From contig CACKNV010000001.1 of assembly GCA_902601705.1 (NCBI GenBank), positions 1 to 64,000 on the forward strand: a stretch of DNA of 64,000 nt. The letters are read 5' to 3'. Position numbers and translations under genes: made by a program. Position 1 is the stretch's first letter, and every line of letters begins with the position of its first letter. The notes under the pieces are model-generated. The model was not told the DNA's origin. It searched no databases and saw nothing but the letters and a program-made list of their open reading frames with translations. Origin of the DNA: an uncultured Pelagibacteraceae bacterium. GTDB lineage: Bacteria; Pseudomonadota; Alphaproteobacteria; Pelagibacterales; Pelagibacteraceae. Positions 50,370 through 60,036 of this stretch are shown here, one piece after another.

Positions 50370-51627
50370 TAAAAAAAAAATTGCTCTTATTGATTGCAAT
50401 TCTTTCTACGTTTCATGCGAAAGATTATTTAATCCGAAAATAAGAAACGCACCGGTTGTTGTACTGTCAAATAATGATGGCTGTGTAATATCAAGATCAA
50501 CAGAAGCTAAAGCATTAGGAATTAAGATGGGAGAACCATATTTTAAAGTTAAAGAATTAGTTAAAAAAAATAATGTTCAAATATTTTCTTCTAACTATTC
50601 ATTATACGGTGATCTATCCAGGAGGGTAATGAGAGTATTAAAAGGATTTTCAGATAAAATAGAAATTTATTCAATAGATGAAGCATTTATAGATTTATCA
50701 CACATAAAAGATGAAATGACAGAAGAATATGGAAAAAAAATTAGAGAAAGAGTTCTTAAATGGACAGGAATTCCAACAAGTGTTGGTATTTCGTGTACAA
50801 AGACTTTAAGCAAAGTTGCAAATCATGAAGCTAAAAAAAATAAAGCTGGCGTAATATTTTTAAAAAAAGATATCGATGAAATATTAAAAAAATTTGAAAT
50901 TTCAGATGTATGGGGAGTTGGTCGACAACTATCAAAACTATATATAAAAAACGGAATAGATAATGCATATAAATTAAAAAATATATCTAACACCTGGGTA
51001 AAAAAAAGTACAAATGTATTAGGCGCTAAAACTGTAATGGAGTTGAGAGGAATACCTTGCATCGATTTGGAAACAGAGGAAACAAAAAGAAAAAGTTGTT
51101 GTGTATCAAGATCTTTTGGAAAAAAAGTTGAAAGTCTAGATAAATTAAAAGAGTCTATAACAACGCATTGCTTGAACGCAGCAGAAAAAATTAGAACGGA
51201 CAAACAAACCACAAGAGCAGTGACAATATTTATTAGAACAAGTCCTTTTGATAAGAATAGAAAATATTATTCAAATTCTATAACAATCGAGCTACCAGTA
51301 GATACCAATAATAGTTTAGAGCTAGTAAAAACTGCCATAAATGGATTAAATAAAATTTATAAATATGGATATTTTTATCAAAAGGCGGGAATTATTTTAT
51401 CAAAATTAAAAAATTCTTCAGAAAAAGAATTAAACTTGTTAACGCCAATTTTAGAAAATAAATCAAAAACATTAATGAAAGCAATAGATTTTACTAATGC
51501 AAAATACGGACGTAATGCAATAAGTATAGCCCAAGCAGGAATAAATAATGATTGGAAAATGCGGAGAGAACATTCATCAAAAATAGATACCGCATCATTT
51601 GACTCACTACCTAAGATAAGTATATAA
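50350..51627 (+). CDS. umuC: Error-prone DNA polymerase V subunit UmuC
   Basis: 425 aa Y-family polymerase. Palm motifs are [17 protein letters not shown] (metal-binding Asp at about 15) and [11 protein letters not shown] (Asp-Glu). The helix-hairpin-helix region [16 protein letters not shown] and the little-finger domain ([11 protein letters not shown]...) follow. It bypasses lesions with UmuD'2 and RecA. It starts inside umuD, which indicates coupled translation. Its stop is directly before the TPP riboswitch. Confidence 0.95.
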   Translation: MSFINNSKKKIALIDCNSFYVSCERLFNPKIRNAPVVVLSNNDGCVISRSTEAKALGIKMGEPYFKVKELVKKNNVQIFSSNYSLYGDLSRRVMRVLKGFSDKIEIYSIDEAFIDLSHIKDEMTEEYGKKIRERVLKWTGIPTSVGISCTKTLSKVANHEAKKNKAGVIFLKKDIDEILKKFEISDVWGVGRQLSKLYIKNGIDNAYKLKNISNTWVKKSTNVLGAKTVMELRGIPCIDLETEETKRKSCCVSRSFGKKVESLDKLKESITTHCLNAAEKIRTDKQTTRAVTIFIRTSPFDKNRKYYSNSITIELPVDTNNSLELVKTAINGLNKIYKYGYFYQKAGIILSKLKNSSEKELNLLTPILENKSKTLMKAIDFTNAKYGRNAISIAQAGINNDWKMRREHSSKIDTASFDSLPKISI

Positions 51628-51633
51628 AGTAAG

Positions 51634-51696
51634 TACGGGGTGTCTAGAAGACTGAGATTAAACCCGACGAACCTGACCGGTAATTCAGTGAGGGAA
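51634..51696 (+). promoter_or_regulatory. TPP (thiamin pyrophosphate) riboswitch
   Basis: The sequence carries the THI-box core in order: CGGGGTG (51636-51642), a 4-bp P3 (GTCT/AGAC), CTGAGA, ACCC, GACGAACCTGA, a small P4/P5 helix (CTGA...TCAG) and GTGAGGGAA, which ends 2 nt before the thiV ATG. It fills nearly all of the 71-nt umuC-thiV gap. The 3' core GAGGGA contains the thiV Shine-Dalgarno, so TPP binding most likely blocks translation initiation. There is no terminator. P1 is short. Confidence 0.93.
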
Positions 51697-51698
51697 TT

Positions 51699-53147
51699 AT
51701 GGAAACAATATATTTATCAATACAGTCATCATTAATAGTAATTGTCGTAGTTGGCCTTTTTTTTATTGGTCTAGGTTATATAAACTCAAAAAAAACTGTC
51801 GATAATAGAAATTATATAGTTGGAAAAAGAGACGAAAATATATTTTCATTGACGGCAAGTTTGGCTGCATCAGCTTTAGGAGCATGGATACTATTTGGTC
51901 CAGCCTCAGCCGCTACATGGGGAGGTTTTGGCGCAGTAATAGGATACGCTTTAGGCTCTGCAACGCCGATGCTACTATTATACAATTTTGGACCTAAAAT
52001 AAGAAAAGAGTTCCCCAAAGGGTTATCCTTAACAGAATATATTAAAAAACGGTTTGGCATAGGGATACTAAAATTATGCTTGTTCTTAATTTTGTTTTAT
52101 TTAGTTATTTTTTTGATAGCTGAAGTTACTGCAATAGCTTTTCTATTAAACTTTATCTCCAAAACGCCATTATGGATTACAGCAGGAATAACCTTAATAA
52201 TTTGTTTACTTTACATTTTAAGAGGAGGGTTCAAGCTTTCAATAATAACTGACAAGTATCAATTCATTATAATAGGAGTTCTTATATTTGCTTCTGTAAT
52301 TTTAATTCTTGGTAATTTAGAAATAAGTAGTTTTAAGCTAATCAAAGAAAATTCACCAAATCTTATAAGTAGTAAATATTTACCTAATTATACTGCTGGT
52401 CTAACTTTTTTTATAGCAGTAGCTGCAACAAACTTATTTCATCAAGGAAATTGGCAAAGGGTATTTGCTGCAAAGAATAATCTAATATTAAAGAAAAGTT
52501 TAATTTATTCTTCAATGATTACATTATTAATTGTTTTATGGATGGGATACACGGGACTTATTTCTTCATCTTTAAATTCAAAAGTAATTCCTGATTTAGC
52601 TTTTTTTGATTTAATATTATCAAAAAATTATTTATTGATTATATCGATTTTAGTATTAGCTTTGGCTTTGACATTAAGCACAATCGACACTTTAATAAAT
52701 GCAATATCAAGCATTCTAATTGTAAATGGCAATCAAATAAGTAAATCAATCTTTAGCAATTCTCTAAAAAATAAAACTAACTATATAATTTTTCTTATTA
52801 GTGTTTTAGTTTTTATTTTTGCATCAAAAGGATTTAGTATTTTATATTTATTTTTATTAGCAGATTTATTTTGTTGCGCAGCAGTTGTTACAATTTTTTA
52901 TGGTTTTTTTAATAAGAAAATTAATTCTCAATTGTCATACTTATCAATTTTAAGTGCGTTAATTTTAGGAATATTATTTTTTCCAAGTACGGATTTTCAA
53001 TCAAGTATATTAGTAGGGAATATGTTTCCAGTTGAATTTTTTAGCCCAATTATTATCAATAATTTACTTTTTATCTCTTTTGCGATAGCAATAATTAGTC
53101 AACTTTTCTTAATAACTTTTTATTCTTTACGAAGTTCGTTTAAATAA
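51699..53147 (+). CDS. thiV: Sodium:solute symporter ThiV, thiamin-precursor (HMP) transporter candidate
   Basis: 482 aa SSS-family symporter with about 13 hydrophobic segments. Near the start are GWYINSKKTVD-type sequence (GYINSKKTVDNRNYIVGKR) and ASALGAWILFGPA. Further on are LTFFIAVAATNLFHQGNWQRVFAA and the sodium-site-like LALTLSTIDTLINAISSIL. TPP-riboswitch control marks it as a thiamin-related importer. In SAR11 such a riboswitch-linked symporter was named ThiV and proposed to take up the pyrimidine precursor HMP, which these cells cannot make. The exact substrate cannot be shown by sequence. Confidence 0.88.
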   Translation: METIYLSIQSSLIVIVVVGLFFIGLGYINSKKTVDNRNYIVGKRDENIFSLTASLAASALGAWILFGPASAATWGGFGAVIGYALGSATPMLLLYNFGPKIRKEFPKGLSLTEYIKKRFGIGILKLCLFLILFYLVIFLIAEVTAIAFLLNFISKTPLWITAGITLIICLLYILRGGFKLSIITDKYQFIIIGVLIFASVILILGNLEISSFKLIKENSPNLISSKYLPNYTAGLTFFIAVAATNLFHQGNWQRVFAAKNNLILKKSLIYSSMITLLIVLWMGYTGLISSSLNSKVIPDLAFFDLILSKNYLLIISILVLALALTLSTIDTLINAISSILIVNGNQISKSIFSNSLKNKTNYIIFLISVLVFIFASKGFSILYLFLLADLFCCAAVVTIFYGFFNKKINSQLSYLSILSALILGILFFPSTDFQSSILVGNMFPVEFFSPIIINNLLFISFAIAIISQLFLITFYSLRSSFK

Positions 53148-53992
53148 ATTATGACAGCTAACCAAATAAAAATAAACGATATTAGTTCATCCAAGACCAA
53201 AGGTTCATTAAAATAATATAATCCCAAAAAAAATTGTGCAGTAGGAGTTAGAAAAAATATCATGCTTGCTGGTCCAATGCCTATTAATTCAAATCCTTTG
53301 GTGTACCAAAACAAAGGTATTAAAGTCATTAAACCTGCCCAAATTAGATAAAAAGAAAGTAGCGGTTCACCTGAAGAAAAAATGTTTAAATTATTATTTA
53401 ATAAAAGAATAAATAGACTGATTGCAATTGGTGTTAGGAGCAAAGTTTCTACAAGTAAACCTATATCTGATGAAACTCTAATTTTTTTTCTAATTAAACC
53501 GTACAAACTAAATGTAAGAGCTACAATAATTCCAATCCAAGGAACCTCGCCAAGTTTAATAAGAAAATAGATTAAAGCTAAAATGACCAAGATTACTGAG
53601 ATGATTTTATTTCGATTATATTTTTCTTTTAAGAAAATTATTCCAAGAAATACGCTTAAAATTGGAAAAATATAATAGCCTAAAGCCGAGTCTAATAAAT
53701 TATTTGTGCTTACTGCATAAAGCCATGTAAACCAATTAATTGACACAAGGAGTCCCGTTAAAAGCAGGATAAAAATATTTACCTTATATTTAATTATTTT
53801 GTTAAATTCTTTCCATTTAGAATAATAGGTCGTGGTGAGTATTAATAATAAAGCAGTCCAAATCGTTCTATGAATTGTTAATTCTAAAGGTGAAGCATAG
53901 GAGACAAATTTAAAGTAAATGACACCAATTATGCCCCACCATAGAGAGGCACCAACTGTGAAAGAAATTCCTTTAAATATATTTTTCTTCAT
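53120..53992 (-). CDS. RarD-like permease (EamA/DMT superfamily)
   Basis: 290 aa with ten hydrophobic segments. The start GISFTVGASLWWGIIGVIYFKFVSYASPLELTIHRTIW matches the RarD branch (W-G-x-x-P/I-x-Y-F-K, E-x-x-x-HR-x-x-W). LYAVSTNNLLDSALGYYIFPIL and KLGEVPWIGIIVALTFSLYGLIRKK are also typical. RarD was named for chloramphenicol sensitivity, but members transport unknown metabolites. Overlaps thiV by 28 nt at the 3' ends. Confidence 0.9.
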   Translation of the reverse strand: MKKNIFKGISFTVGASLWWGIIGVIYFKFVSYASPLELTIHRTIWTALLLILTTTYYSKWKEFNKIIKYKVNIFILLLTGLLVSINWFTWLYAVSTNNLLDSALGYYIFPILSVFLGIIFLKEKYNRNKIISVILVILALIYFLIKLGEVPWIGIIVALTFSLYGLIRKKIRVSSDIGLLVETLLLTPIAISLFILLLNNNLNIFSSGEPLLSFYLIWAGLMTLIPLFWYTKGFELIGIGPASMIFFLTPTAQFFLGLYYFNEPLVLDELISFIFIWLAVIIYLNELRKE

Positions 53993-54061
53993 TTGACGAT
54001 TTTTTTGATTGATTTATAAGGTAATTAATTAATAATTAGAACTAAATTAGCTAAGTTAAAA

Positions 54062-54153
54062 GGAAGAGTGGGTGAGTGGTTTAAACCAGTTGGTTGCTAA
54101 CTAACCGTACGAGTAACATCGTACCGAGAGTTCGAATCTCTCCTCTTCCGCCA
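54062..54153 (+). tRNA. tRNA-Ser (GCU)
   Basis: Acceptor GGAAGAG (54062-54068) pairs with CTCTTCC (54143-54149), with discriminator G and encoded CCA (54151-54153). The anticodon GCT is at 54096-54098 within the stem GTTGG/CTAAC. A long variable arm (GTACGAGTAACATCGTAC) marks class II. It reads AGC/AGU serine codons. It lies alone between rarD and slt. Confidence 0.96.
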
Positions 54154-54158
54154 TAAAA

Positions 54159-56405
54159 CTAATTAAAATAATTATCTATTTTTACTGGTTCTTTATTCAG
54201 TATATATTTATATACATTAATATTTTCTAAAACTCTTTGTACGTAATTTCTTGTTTCTTCAAATCTTATCTGCTCAATCCAATTAATGTAGGAGAGTTGT
54301 CCTTTAGATGGATCTCCATTAACTCTTCTCCACGTTTTGACTCTATTGGGACCAGCATTGTACGCAGCAATAGCAAATGGATAAACACCATTATAATCTT
54401 CAATCAAAGAATTAAAATAATACGAACCTAATTTTATATTATATTCAGGATCACGTGTTAAGTTACTTATGCTATAAGGTAGCTTTGCCTGCTTCGCAAC
54501 AATCTTTGCTGTATACTTCATTAGCTGCATCATGCCTCTCGCACCAGCCCAACTATTTGCACTTTTATCAAATTCACTTTCTTGTCTAATGATAGCTAAA
54601 ATAACTTCTGATTTTGGCATAGTTTTATTGTTTATTACTTTAGGAGTAGCAATAATTGGGTAGTTATATTTATTGTAAAATCTTTTTTCATAAGATGCTT
54701 TTTTTGAAATTTGTATAGCAAAATCATATCTCTCAAGAGCAGTAGCTAACTCAGCGGCTAAAACTTCACTTCCTTTCTCAATATTTAAATCAGCCAAATG
54801 TTTAAAAATATCTTTTCCTAATTGAGTAGCATTTAATTCTTTCAATAAAATAAGATGTCTAATTAATTTATTCTTTTTAAATTCTTTCTCAAATTCTTTA
54901 TCAAAAAAACTTTGGTCTTTTAGCTCAAAATTTCCACCTGGATTTATTTTATTAAATGCAAGTTGACCATAATATGTCATTGGAAATTTAGCAGCTTCTG
55001 AATAGAACTGACTTGATAATTCAGATTCACCGAGTAATTCATATGACGTCCCTAACCAATATGCACCCCTAGCTAAACTAATTGGATAACCAACATTATT
55101 ATAAAAATTTTGGAAATGATTAATTGCGTACTCTGGTGAGTTTAAAAAAGTTAATGCTATCCATCCAGACAACCACTCAGCCTCAGCAAAGGAAGGACCG
55201 GCAGATAATGCATGCTCACTAGAAATTTTGTAAGCAGTTTTATATCTTTTTTTATAAATTAAACTCCTAACCACACTTTCTCTTTGATCCCACCATTTAT
55301 CTGGACGTGCCATCTGATTTTCTGTTTTTAGAGAGTTTCGATATAAAATTTCTAATGAACCATCTAATCTGCCTCTTCGATTTCTCCATCTTAATCTATC
55401 AAATTCAAGTCCAGGATCTTCTTTTAAATACTGGGGAACTTTAGAAATAGCATTATCCACTCCGTAGGAATTACTCATTAATATTTGCCTTGCGTTATAA
55501 AGAGCTCTTTGATCTTTGGGTAAATATTTTAACATTCGCTTTAGGTCCCAATGTTTTCTTTCCCAAGCTAAATAATCAGCTCTTTTAATATGGTCATCAG
55601 AGTCTATAAATTTTTTGAACTTGGCTCTATAGTAACCTAAATCATTTTTTCTTATCGAAGCAGTTACCCATCCATCTTTAATCAATTCTTTTACCTTACC
55701 AAGTTGATTTTTTTCAAGATAAGCTTCAGCTAATTTAATCTTTCCTATTCCACCAAGAGGAGGATATTTTTCAAACCAATTAATTATTGAGGTAGGAGAG
55801 TTATTTCTTAAGTAAATTTTTTCTTCTGCTAAATATCTTATTCTGTTTATTCTTGGATAATCTTCATTCTGTTCTATAAATGTTTTATATTCATTGAATG
55901 AAGCCCCATTTCTTGTTGTTTTAAGATGCATCCATGTAATCAGATTTCTAAATTCTTTATCTTTTACTTTTGCAGCACTTTTTAAGGCGCTATTCCATTT
56001 TTTGTCTTTAATAAATTGAATTGTTTCTTTAGCTTTTTCAAAATCTTTTTGTTTTAAAATTGATGATTTATCTGTAGTTTGAGTTTTGGATTTATAAATT
56101 GTTGGTTTCTTTTGTGGAAAAATAAATGTACTTTCTTTTTGAATATTTTCCACTTTTCTTATTTCCTTCTTTTCTATTGTTTTTAAATCATTTTTTACAA
56201 CTACCTTCTTTTTTTGTTTTTGTTCCTGATTAATTAAAGGTTTTTTTTGAGGTAAATTTACAGATGATGATGGACTTGAATTTTTATCTACTTTTTTAAA
56301 TATAGAAGGTTTTTCTTTAGGAAAGATGAATTGATCGTCTGAATAACTTCGACCAATCGATAAAATAAACATTATTATTACTAGACTAATTAATTTATTG
56401 GTCAT
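54159..56405 (-). CDS. slt: Soluble lytic murein transglycosylase
   Basis: 748 aa. Signal peptide at about residues 1-22, then a lysine/proline-rich low-complexity linker with three repeats of F-I-F-P-x-K-K-P-like sequence (about 25-115). A long alpha-helical U-domain follows, then the C-terminal catalytic domain with IRQESEFDKSANSWAGARGMMQLM (catalytic Glu609) and AIAAYNAGPNRVKTWRR. Cleaves glycan strands to 1,6-anhydro-MurNAc ends in the periplasm. The catalytic domain is clear. The repeated proline/lysine linker is unusual and might span the periplasm or bind peptidoglycan. Confidence 0.93.
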   Translation of the reverse strand: MTNKLISLVIIMFILSIGRSYSDDQFIFPKEKPSIFKKVDKNSSPSSSVNLPQKKPLINQEQKQKKKVVVKNDLKTIEKKEIRKVENIQKESTFIFPQKKPTIYKSKTQTTDKSSILKQKDFEKAKETIQFIKDKKWNSALKSAAKVKDKEFRNLITWMHLKTTRNGASFNEYKTFIEQNEDYPRINRIRYLAEEKIYLRNNSPTSIINWFEKYPPLGGIGKIKLAEAYLEKNQLGKVKELIKDGWVTASIRKNDLGYYRAKFKKFIDSDDHIKRADYLAWERKHWDLKRMLKYLPKDQRALYNARQILMSNSYGVDNAISKVPQYLKEDPGLEFDRLRWRNRRGRLDGSLEILYRNSLKTENQMARPDKWWDQRESVVRSLIYKKRYKTAYKISSEHALSAGPSFAEAEWLSGWIALTFLNSPEYAINHFQNFYNNVGYPISLARGAYWLGTSYELLGESELSSQFYSEAAKFPMTYYGQLAFNKINPGGNFELKDQSFFDKEFEKEFKKNKLIRHLILLKELNATQLGKDIFKHLADLNIEKGSEVLAAELATALERYDFAIQISKKASYEKRFYNKYNYPIIATPKVINNKTMPKSEVILAIIRQESEFDKSANSWAGARGMMQLMKYTAKIVAKQAKLPYSISNLTRDPEYNIKLGSYYFNSLIEDYNGVYPFAIAAYNAGPNRVKTWRRVNGDPSKGQLSYINWIEQIRFEETRNYVQRVLENINVYKYILNKEPVKIDNYFN

Positions 56406-56436
56406 AAGTTAAGACTTATTTATCTTATTTTGTTTT

Positions 56437-57306
56437 ATGCTTAAAGGATCAATTGTTGCTTTAATTACCCCTTTTGATGGTGAAAACCTTAGCGAAGATA
56501 ATTATATAAAACTCATAAATTATCATTTGGAAAATGGCACTAATGGCGTAGTACCTGGAGGAACTACTGGAGAGTCACCTACATTATCTCATAATGAACA
56601 TAAGAAGATAATCGAAATAGCTGTTAGAGAATGTAAAGGTAAAATTCCAGTAATTGCAGGAACAGGATCAAACTCTACTGACGAAGCTATTGAATTATCA
56701 AAATTTGCTGAAAAAGCAGGGTCTGACTCCTTATTAGTAGTAACTCCTTATTATAACAAGCCAACACAAGAAGGCCTCTATCAACACTATAAAAAAATTA
56801 ACGATAATGTTGGCATACCAATCATTATTTACAACATACCATCAAGGTCTGTTATCAATATGGAAATAAATACAATGGCTAAACTTTATGAATTAAAAAA
56901 TATTATTGGCGTTAAAGATGCTACAGGCGATCTAAATAGAGTTGATCAACAGTTAAAAGCTATGGGTAAAGAATTTATTCAACTAACTGGCAATGATGAT
57001 AACGCTTTGGAATTTAATAAACGCGGTGGAGTCGGAGCAATAGGAGTAACAGCAAACGTTGCAGCAAAACTTGCCTCTGATTTTCAAAAAGCTTGTTTAG
57101 ATGATGTTAAGAAAGCAGCTGAATTAGATAAACTTCTTCAACCACTTCATACTTCATTATTTATCGAAAGTAATCCCTCACCGGTAAAATATGCTGCATC
57201 TTTGTTAGGAATGTGCAAGCCAACTGTAAGATTACCGCTGGTTGAAATTAGAGATGAAACGAAAAAAAAAGTTTCAGAGGCACTTAAAGTAGCTAAGTTA
57301 CTTTAA
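56437..57306 (+). CDS. dapA: 4-hydroxy-tetrahydrodipicolinate synthase
   Basis: 289 aa class I aldolase that condenses pyruvate and aspartate semialdehyde toward lysine and diaminopimelate. The Schiff-base Lys160 lies in GVKDATGD, and the tyrosine in [10 protein letters not shown] belongs to the proton relay. [15 protein letters not shown] binds pyruvate. Divergent from slt with only 31 nt between start codons. Leads an operon with smpB. Confidence 0.97.
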   Translation: MLKGSIVALITPFDGENLSEDNYIKLINYHLENGTNGVVPGGTTGESPTLSHNEHKKIIEIAVRECKGKIPVIAGTGSNSTDEAIELSKFAEKAGSDSLLVVTPYYNKPTQEGLYQHYKKINDNVGIPIIIYNIPSRSVINMEINTMAKLYELKNIIGVKDATGDLNRVDQQLKAMGKEFIQLTGNDDNALEFNKRGGVGAIGVTANVAAKLASDFQKACLDDVKKAAELDKLLQPLHTSLFIESNPSPVKYAASLLGMCKPTVRLPLVEIRDETKKKVSEALKVAKLL

Positions 57307-57779
57307 TGAAACCAAAATTAATTCCTGGTCAGAAAGTTATTTGTCTTAATCGAAAAGCGAGTTTTAATTATTTTTTCCTTGAATTTTTGGAAGCTGGAAT
57401 ATCTTTAAAAGGATCGGAAGTGAAATCACTTAGAGATGGGAAAGGAAGTATAGCAGATTCTTATGCTGTAGATAATAATGGTGAAATGTTCTTAGTAAAT
57501 TCACACATACCTTTATATCGTCAATCATCTTACAATAATCATGATCCGAAAGGTAATAGAAAACTTTTACTTAAGAAAAAAGAAATAAATAAACTTATTG
57601 GAAGAATTAATCAAGACGGTCTAACACTAATACCCACTAAATTATATTTTTTAAAAGGAAAAGTTAAAGTAGAAATTGCAGTTGCTAAAGGAAAAAAATT
57701 ATTTGACAAAAGGCAAGTAAAAAAAACAAAAGACTGGAATAGAGAAAAAGCAAGATTTTTAAGTAAAAATAACAAATGA
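57306..57779 (+). CDS. smpB: SsrA-binding protein SmpB
   Basis: 157 aa, required with tmRNA to rescue stalled ribosomes. Shows [35 protein letters not shown] and the basic C-terminal part [21 protein letters not shown]. The basic tail enters the mRNA channel. One-base overlap with dapA and 4-nt overlap with folK (ATGA). The tmRNA gene itself is not in the window. Confidence 0.97.
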   Translation: MKPKLIPGQKVICLNRKASFNYFFLEFLEAGISLKGSEVKSLRDGKGSIADSYAVDNNGEMFLVNSHIPLYRQSSYNNHDPKGNRKLLLKKKEINKLIGRINQDGLTLIPTKLYFLKGKVKVEIAVAKGKKLFDKRQVKKTKDWNREKARFLSKNNK

Positions 57780-58291
57780 TACATTTAAATATAGGATCAA
57801 ACTTAGACTCAACTTATGGATCTAGGTTCGATAATATAACAATTGCTATAAATCTTTTAATAGATTCAAAAATAAAAATAAAAAAAATTTCAAATTTTTA
57901 TGAAACACCATCTTATCCAAATAATAATTTTCCAAAATTTTTAAATGTTGGTTTATTTATAAAATATAATAGTAACTATCTGAACCTTTTCAAAATAATC
58001 AAGCAAATTGAAAAAAAATTAGGAAGAATTAAAACAAAAAAAAATGATCCAAGGGTAATAGATATAGATATAATTGATTTTAATAGTGAAATTGTGAAAA
58101 CCATGGAATTAATTTTGCCACACCCTATGTGCCATTTAAGAAATTTTGTTTTATTTCCAATTTTACAAATAGACCCTAATTGGTTTCATCCTATTTTAAA
58201 GAAAAATGCACAATATTTGATTAATAATCTTAGTCAAAAATCTAGGATTGAGATTACAAGATTGCAGAAAAATGTTAATATCAAAATATGA
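57776..58291 (+). CDS. folK: 2-amino-4-hydroxy-6-hydroxymethyldihydropteridine pyrophosphokinase
   Basis: 171 aa. Transfers pyrophosphate from ATP to hydroxymethyl-dihydropterin in folate synthesis. Motifs are the start [44 protein letters not shown] (the signature with two metal-binding aspartates) and [20 protein letters not shown] overlaps link it to smpB and the RSH gene. In many alphaproteobacteria rpoZ stands between folK and RSH. It is missing here. Confidence 0.94.
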   Translation: MIHLNIGSNLDSTYGSRFDNITIAINLLIDSKIKIKKISNFYETPSYPNNNFPKFLNVGLFIKYNSNYLNLFKIIKQIEKKLGRIKTKKNDPRVIDIDIIDFNSEIVKTMELILPHPMCHLRNFVLFPILQIDPNWFHPILKKNAQYLINNLSQKSRIEITRLQKNVNIKI

Positions 58292-60036
58292 TAAACAATA
58301 ATGAATTAATTGATCAAATTAAATCATATAATAGATTTTTAAATTCTGAGTCTTTAAATAAAGCTTATAATTTTGCTCTTGAAGCTCATCAAAATCAAAA
58401 AAGGGATGAAGGAGTACCATATATTATTCACCCAGTAGCAGTTGCAAAAATTTTAACTGAATTAAAATTAGACAGCGCCACTATTACTACCGGATTATTG
58501 CATGACACAATAGAGGATACTAATGTTACTTACGAAACGGTAAAAAAAGAATTCGGAGAGGAAGTAGCTAATTTAGTTGAAGGTGTTACCAAAATTTCAG
58601 CCTTAGAAGATAAAGCATCTAGTGACTCAAAGGCAGAAAATTTTAGGAAATTAATTCTTGCAACCTCAAAAGATATTCGAGTTTTATTGGTCAAATTAGC
58701 AGATAGACTACATAACATGCGAACAATTCAATTTGTTAAAGATAAAAATAAGATTATTAGAAAAGCTAAAGAAACGATGGAAATATACGCACCGTTAGCT
58801 GATAGAATGGGAATGAATAGAATTAGAGATGAGCTTGAAGATTTATCTTTTTCTGTTTTAAATAAACCTGCAAGAGATTTAATTTTAGAAAGATTAAATT
58901 TTATAAAGAATAATACTGAAGACACTTTTAAATTAATATCTCAAGAATTGATTGAGATTTTAAAAAATAATGGCATTTCAGCTACCATAACAGGTCGTGA
59001 AAAAACACCTTTTTCTATTTGGAGAAAAATTCAAAATAAAAAAATATCATTAGAACAACTTACTGATATAATTGGTTTTAGAGTCATAGTTAAAAATATC
59101 GAGGACTGTTACAAAACACTTGGAGTTTTCCACACTACGTTCTCTACAATTCCTGGAAAATTTAAAGATTATATTTCAACGCCTAAAATTAATAATTATA
59201 AATCTATTCATACAGCAGTAATTGGTCCAAAAAAAAATAGAATAGAGATACAAATAAGAACACATGAAATGCATGAATTTGCTCAAAGAGGAATAGCTTC
59301 TCATTGGAAATACAAATCATCTGAAAAATTTTCTGAACTTTCTTGGAAAGAATATGATTGGTTAAGAGATTTAGTTGAAATTATAGAAGCAGGTACAAGC
59401 CCTGAACATTATTATGAATTCACAAAATTACAAATGTTTCAGGAAAATGTTTTTTGTTTTACTCCAAAAGGATCAGTAATTAAATTACCAAAAAATGCAA
59501 CTCCAATAGATTTTGCTTACGCTGTTCATACAAAAGTTGGTAACAGCGCTATAGGATGCACAGTAAATGGAAGCCATGCAACTCTTCAAACTATTCTTAA
59601 AAATGGAGATCTCGTTAAAATAGAAACATCAAAAAATGCCTCTCCATCTTTACATTGGCTTTCATCTTCAGCTACCGGAAAAGCTCGTTCAGCTATTCGT
59701 AGATACTGGCAAGATAAATCTACTGAAAACTCTAATACTGTTGAAAAAAACTACTCCAGTACAATTGAGATAGATTTGCCTCACAAACCAGGGGTCCTAG
59801 GTCATATTACATCTTTAATAGGGCTTAATAAGGGAAATATTATAAACTTAGAAATAATAAAAAGAAAAAAAGAGCACCTTACCTTCTCATTTGATTTACA
59901 AATTAAAGATTTGAAAAATTTTACAAACTTGATAAGTCAAATAAAGCAAAGTAATTTAAAATTTAAAATAATTCGACACAAACAGAAAAAAAATGCTTTC
60001 ATTAGAAGAATCTTTGAAAATTTTAAAAGAAACTAA
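58288..60036 (+). CDS. spoT: Bifunctional (p)ppGpp synthetase/hydrolase (RSH, Rel/SpoT)
   Basis: 582 aa, shorter than the common 700-740. Hydrolase HD domain with His48 and His72-Asp73 (LLHDTIEDT) intact. Synthetase domain with K291-F-K-D in the place of the RFKD motif of bifunctional enzymes (not the ExDD of synthetase-only RelA). The TGS domain has VFCFTPKGSVIKLPKNATPIDFAYAVHT. A short C-terminal ACT-like domain begins DLPHKPGVLGHITSLIG. The missing length lies in the helical/zinc-finger region between TGS and ACT. It overlaps pyrE by 44 nt. Confidence 0.94.
   Translation: MINNNELIDQIKSYNRFLNSESLNKAYNFALEAHQNQKRDEGVPYIIHPVAVAKILTELKLDSATITTGLLHDTIEDTNVTYETVKKEFGEEVANLVEGVTKISALEDKASSDSKAENFRKLILATSKDIRVLLVKLADRLHNMRTIQFVKDKNKIIRKAKETMEIYAPLADRMGMNRIRDELEDLSFSVLNKPARDLILERLNFIKNNTEDTFKLISQELIEILKNNGISATITGREKTPFSIWRKIQNKKISLEQLTDIIGFRVIVKNIEDCYKTLGVFHTTFSTIPGKFKDYISTPKINNYKSIHTAVIGPKKNRIEIQIRTHEMHEFAQRGIASHWKYKSSEKFSELSWKEYDWLRDLVEIIEAGTSPEHYYEFTKLQMFQENVFCFTPKGSVIKLPKNATPIDFAYAVHTKVGNSAIGCTVNGSHATLQTILKNGDLVKIETSKNASPSLHWLSSSATGKARSAIRRYWQDKSTENSNTVEKNYSSTIEIDLPHKPGVLGHITSLIGLNKGNIINLEIIKRKKEHLTFSFDLQIKDLKNFTNLISQIKQSNLKFKIIRHKQKKNAFIRRIFENFKRN

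Noticed and set aside
54062-54153. tRNA-Ser as an integration site of a mobile element
   Set aside because: No integrase, no repeat of the tRNA 3' end and no phage genes occur nearby in the window.
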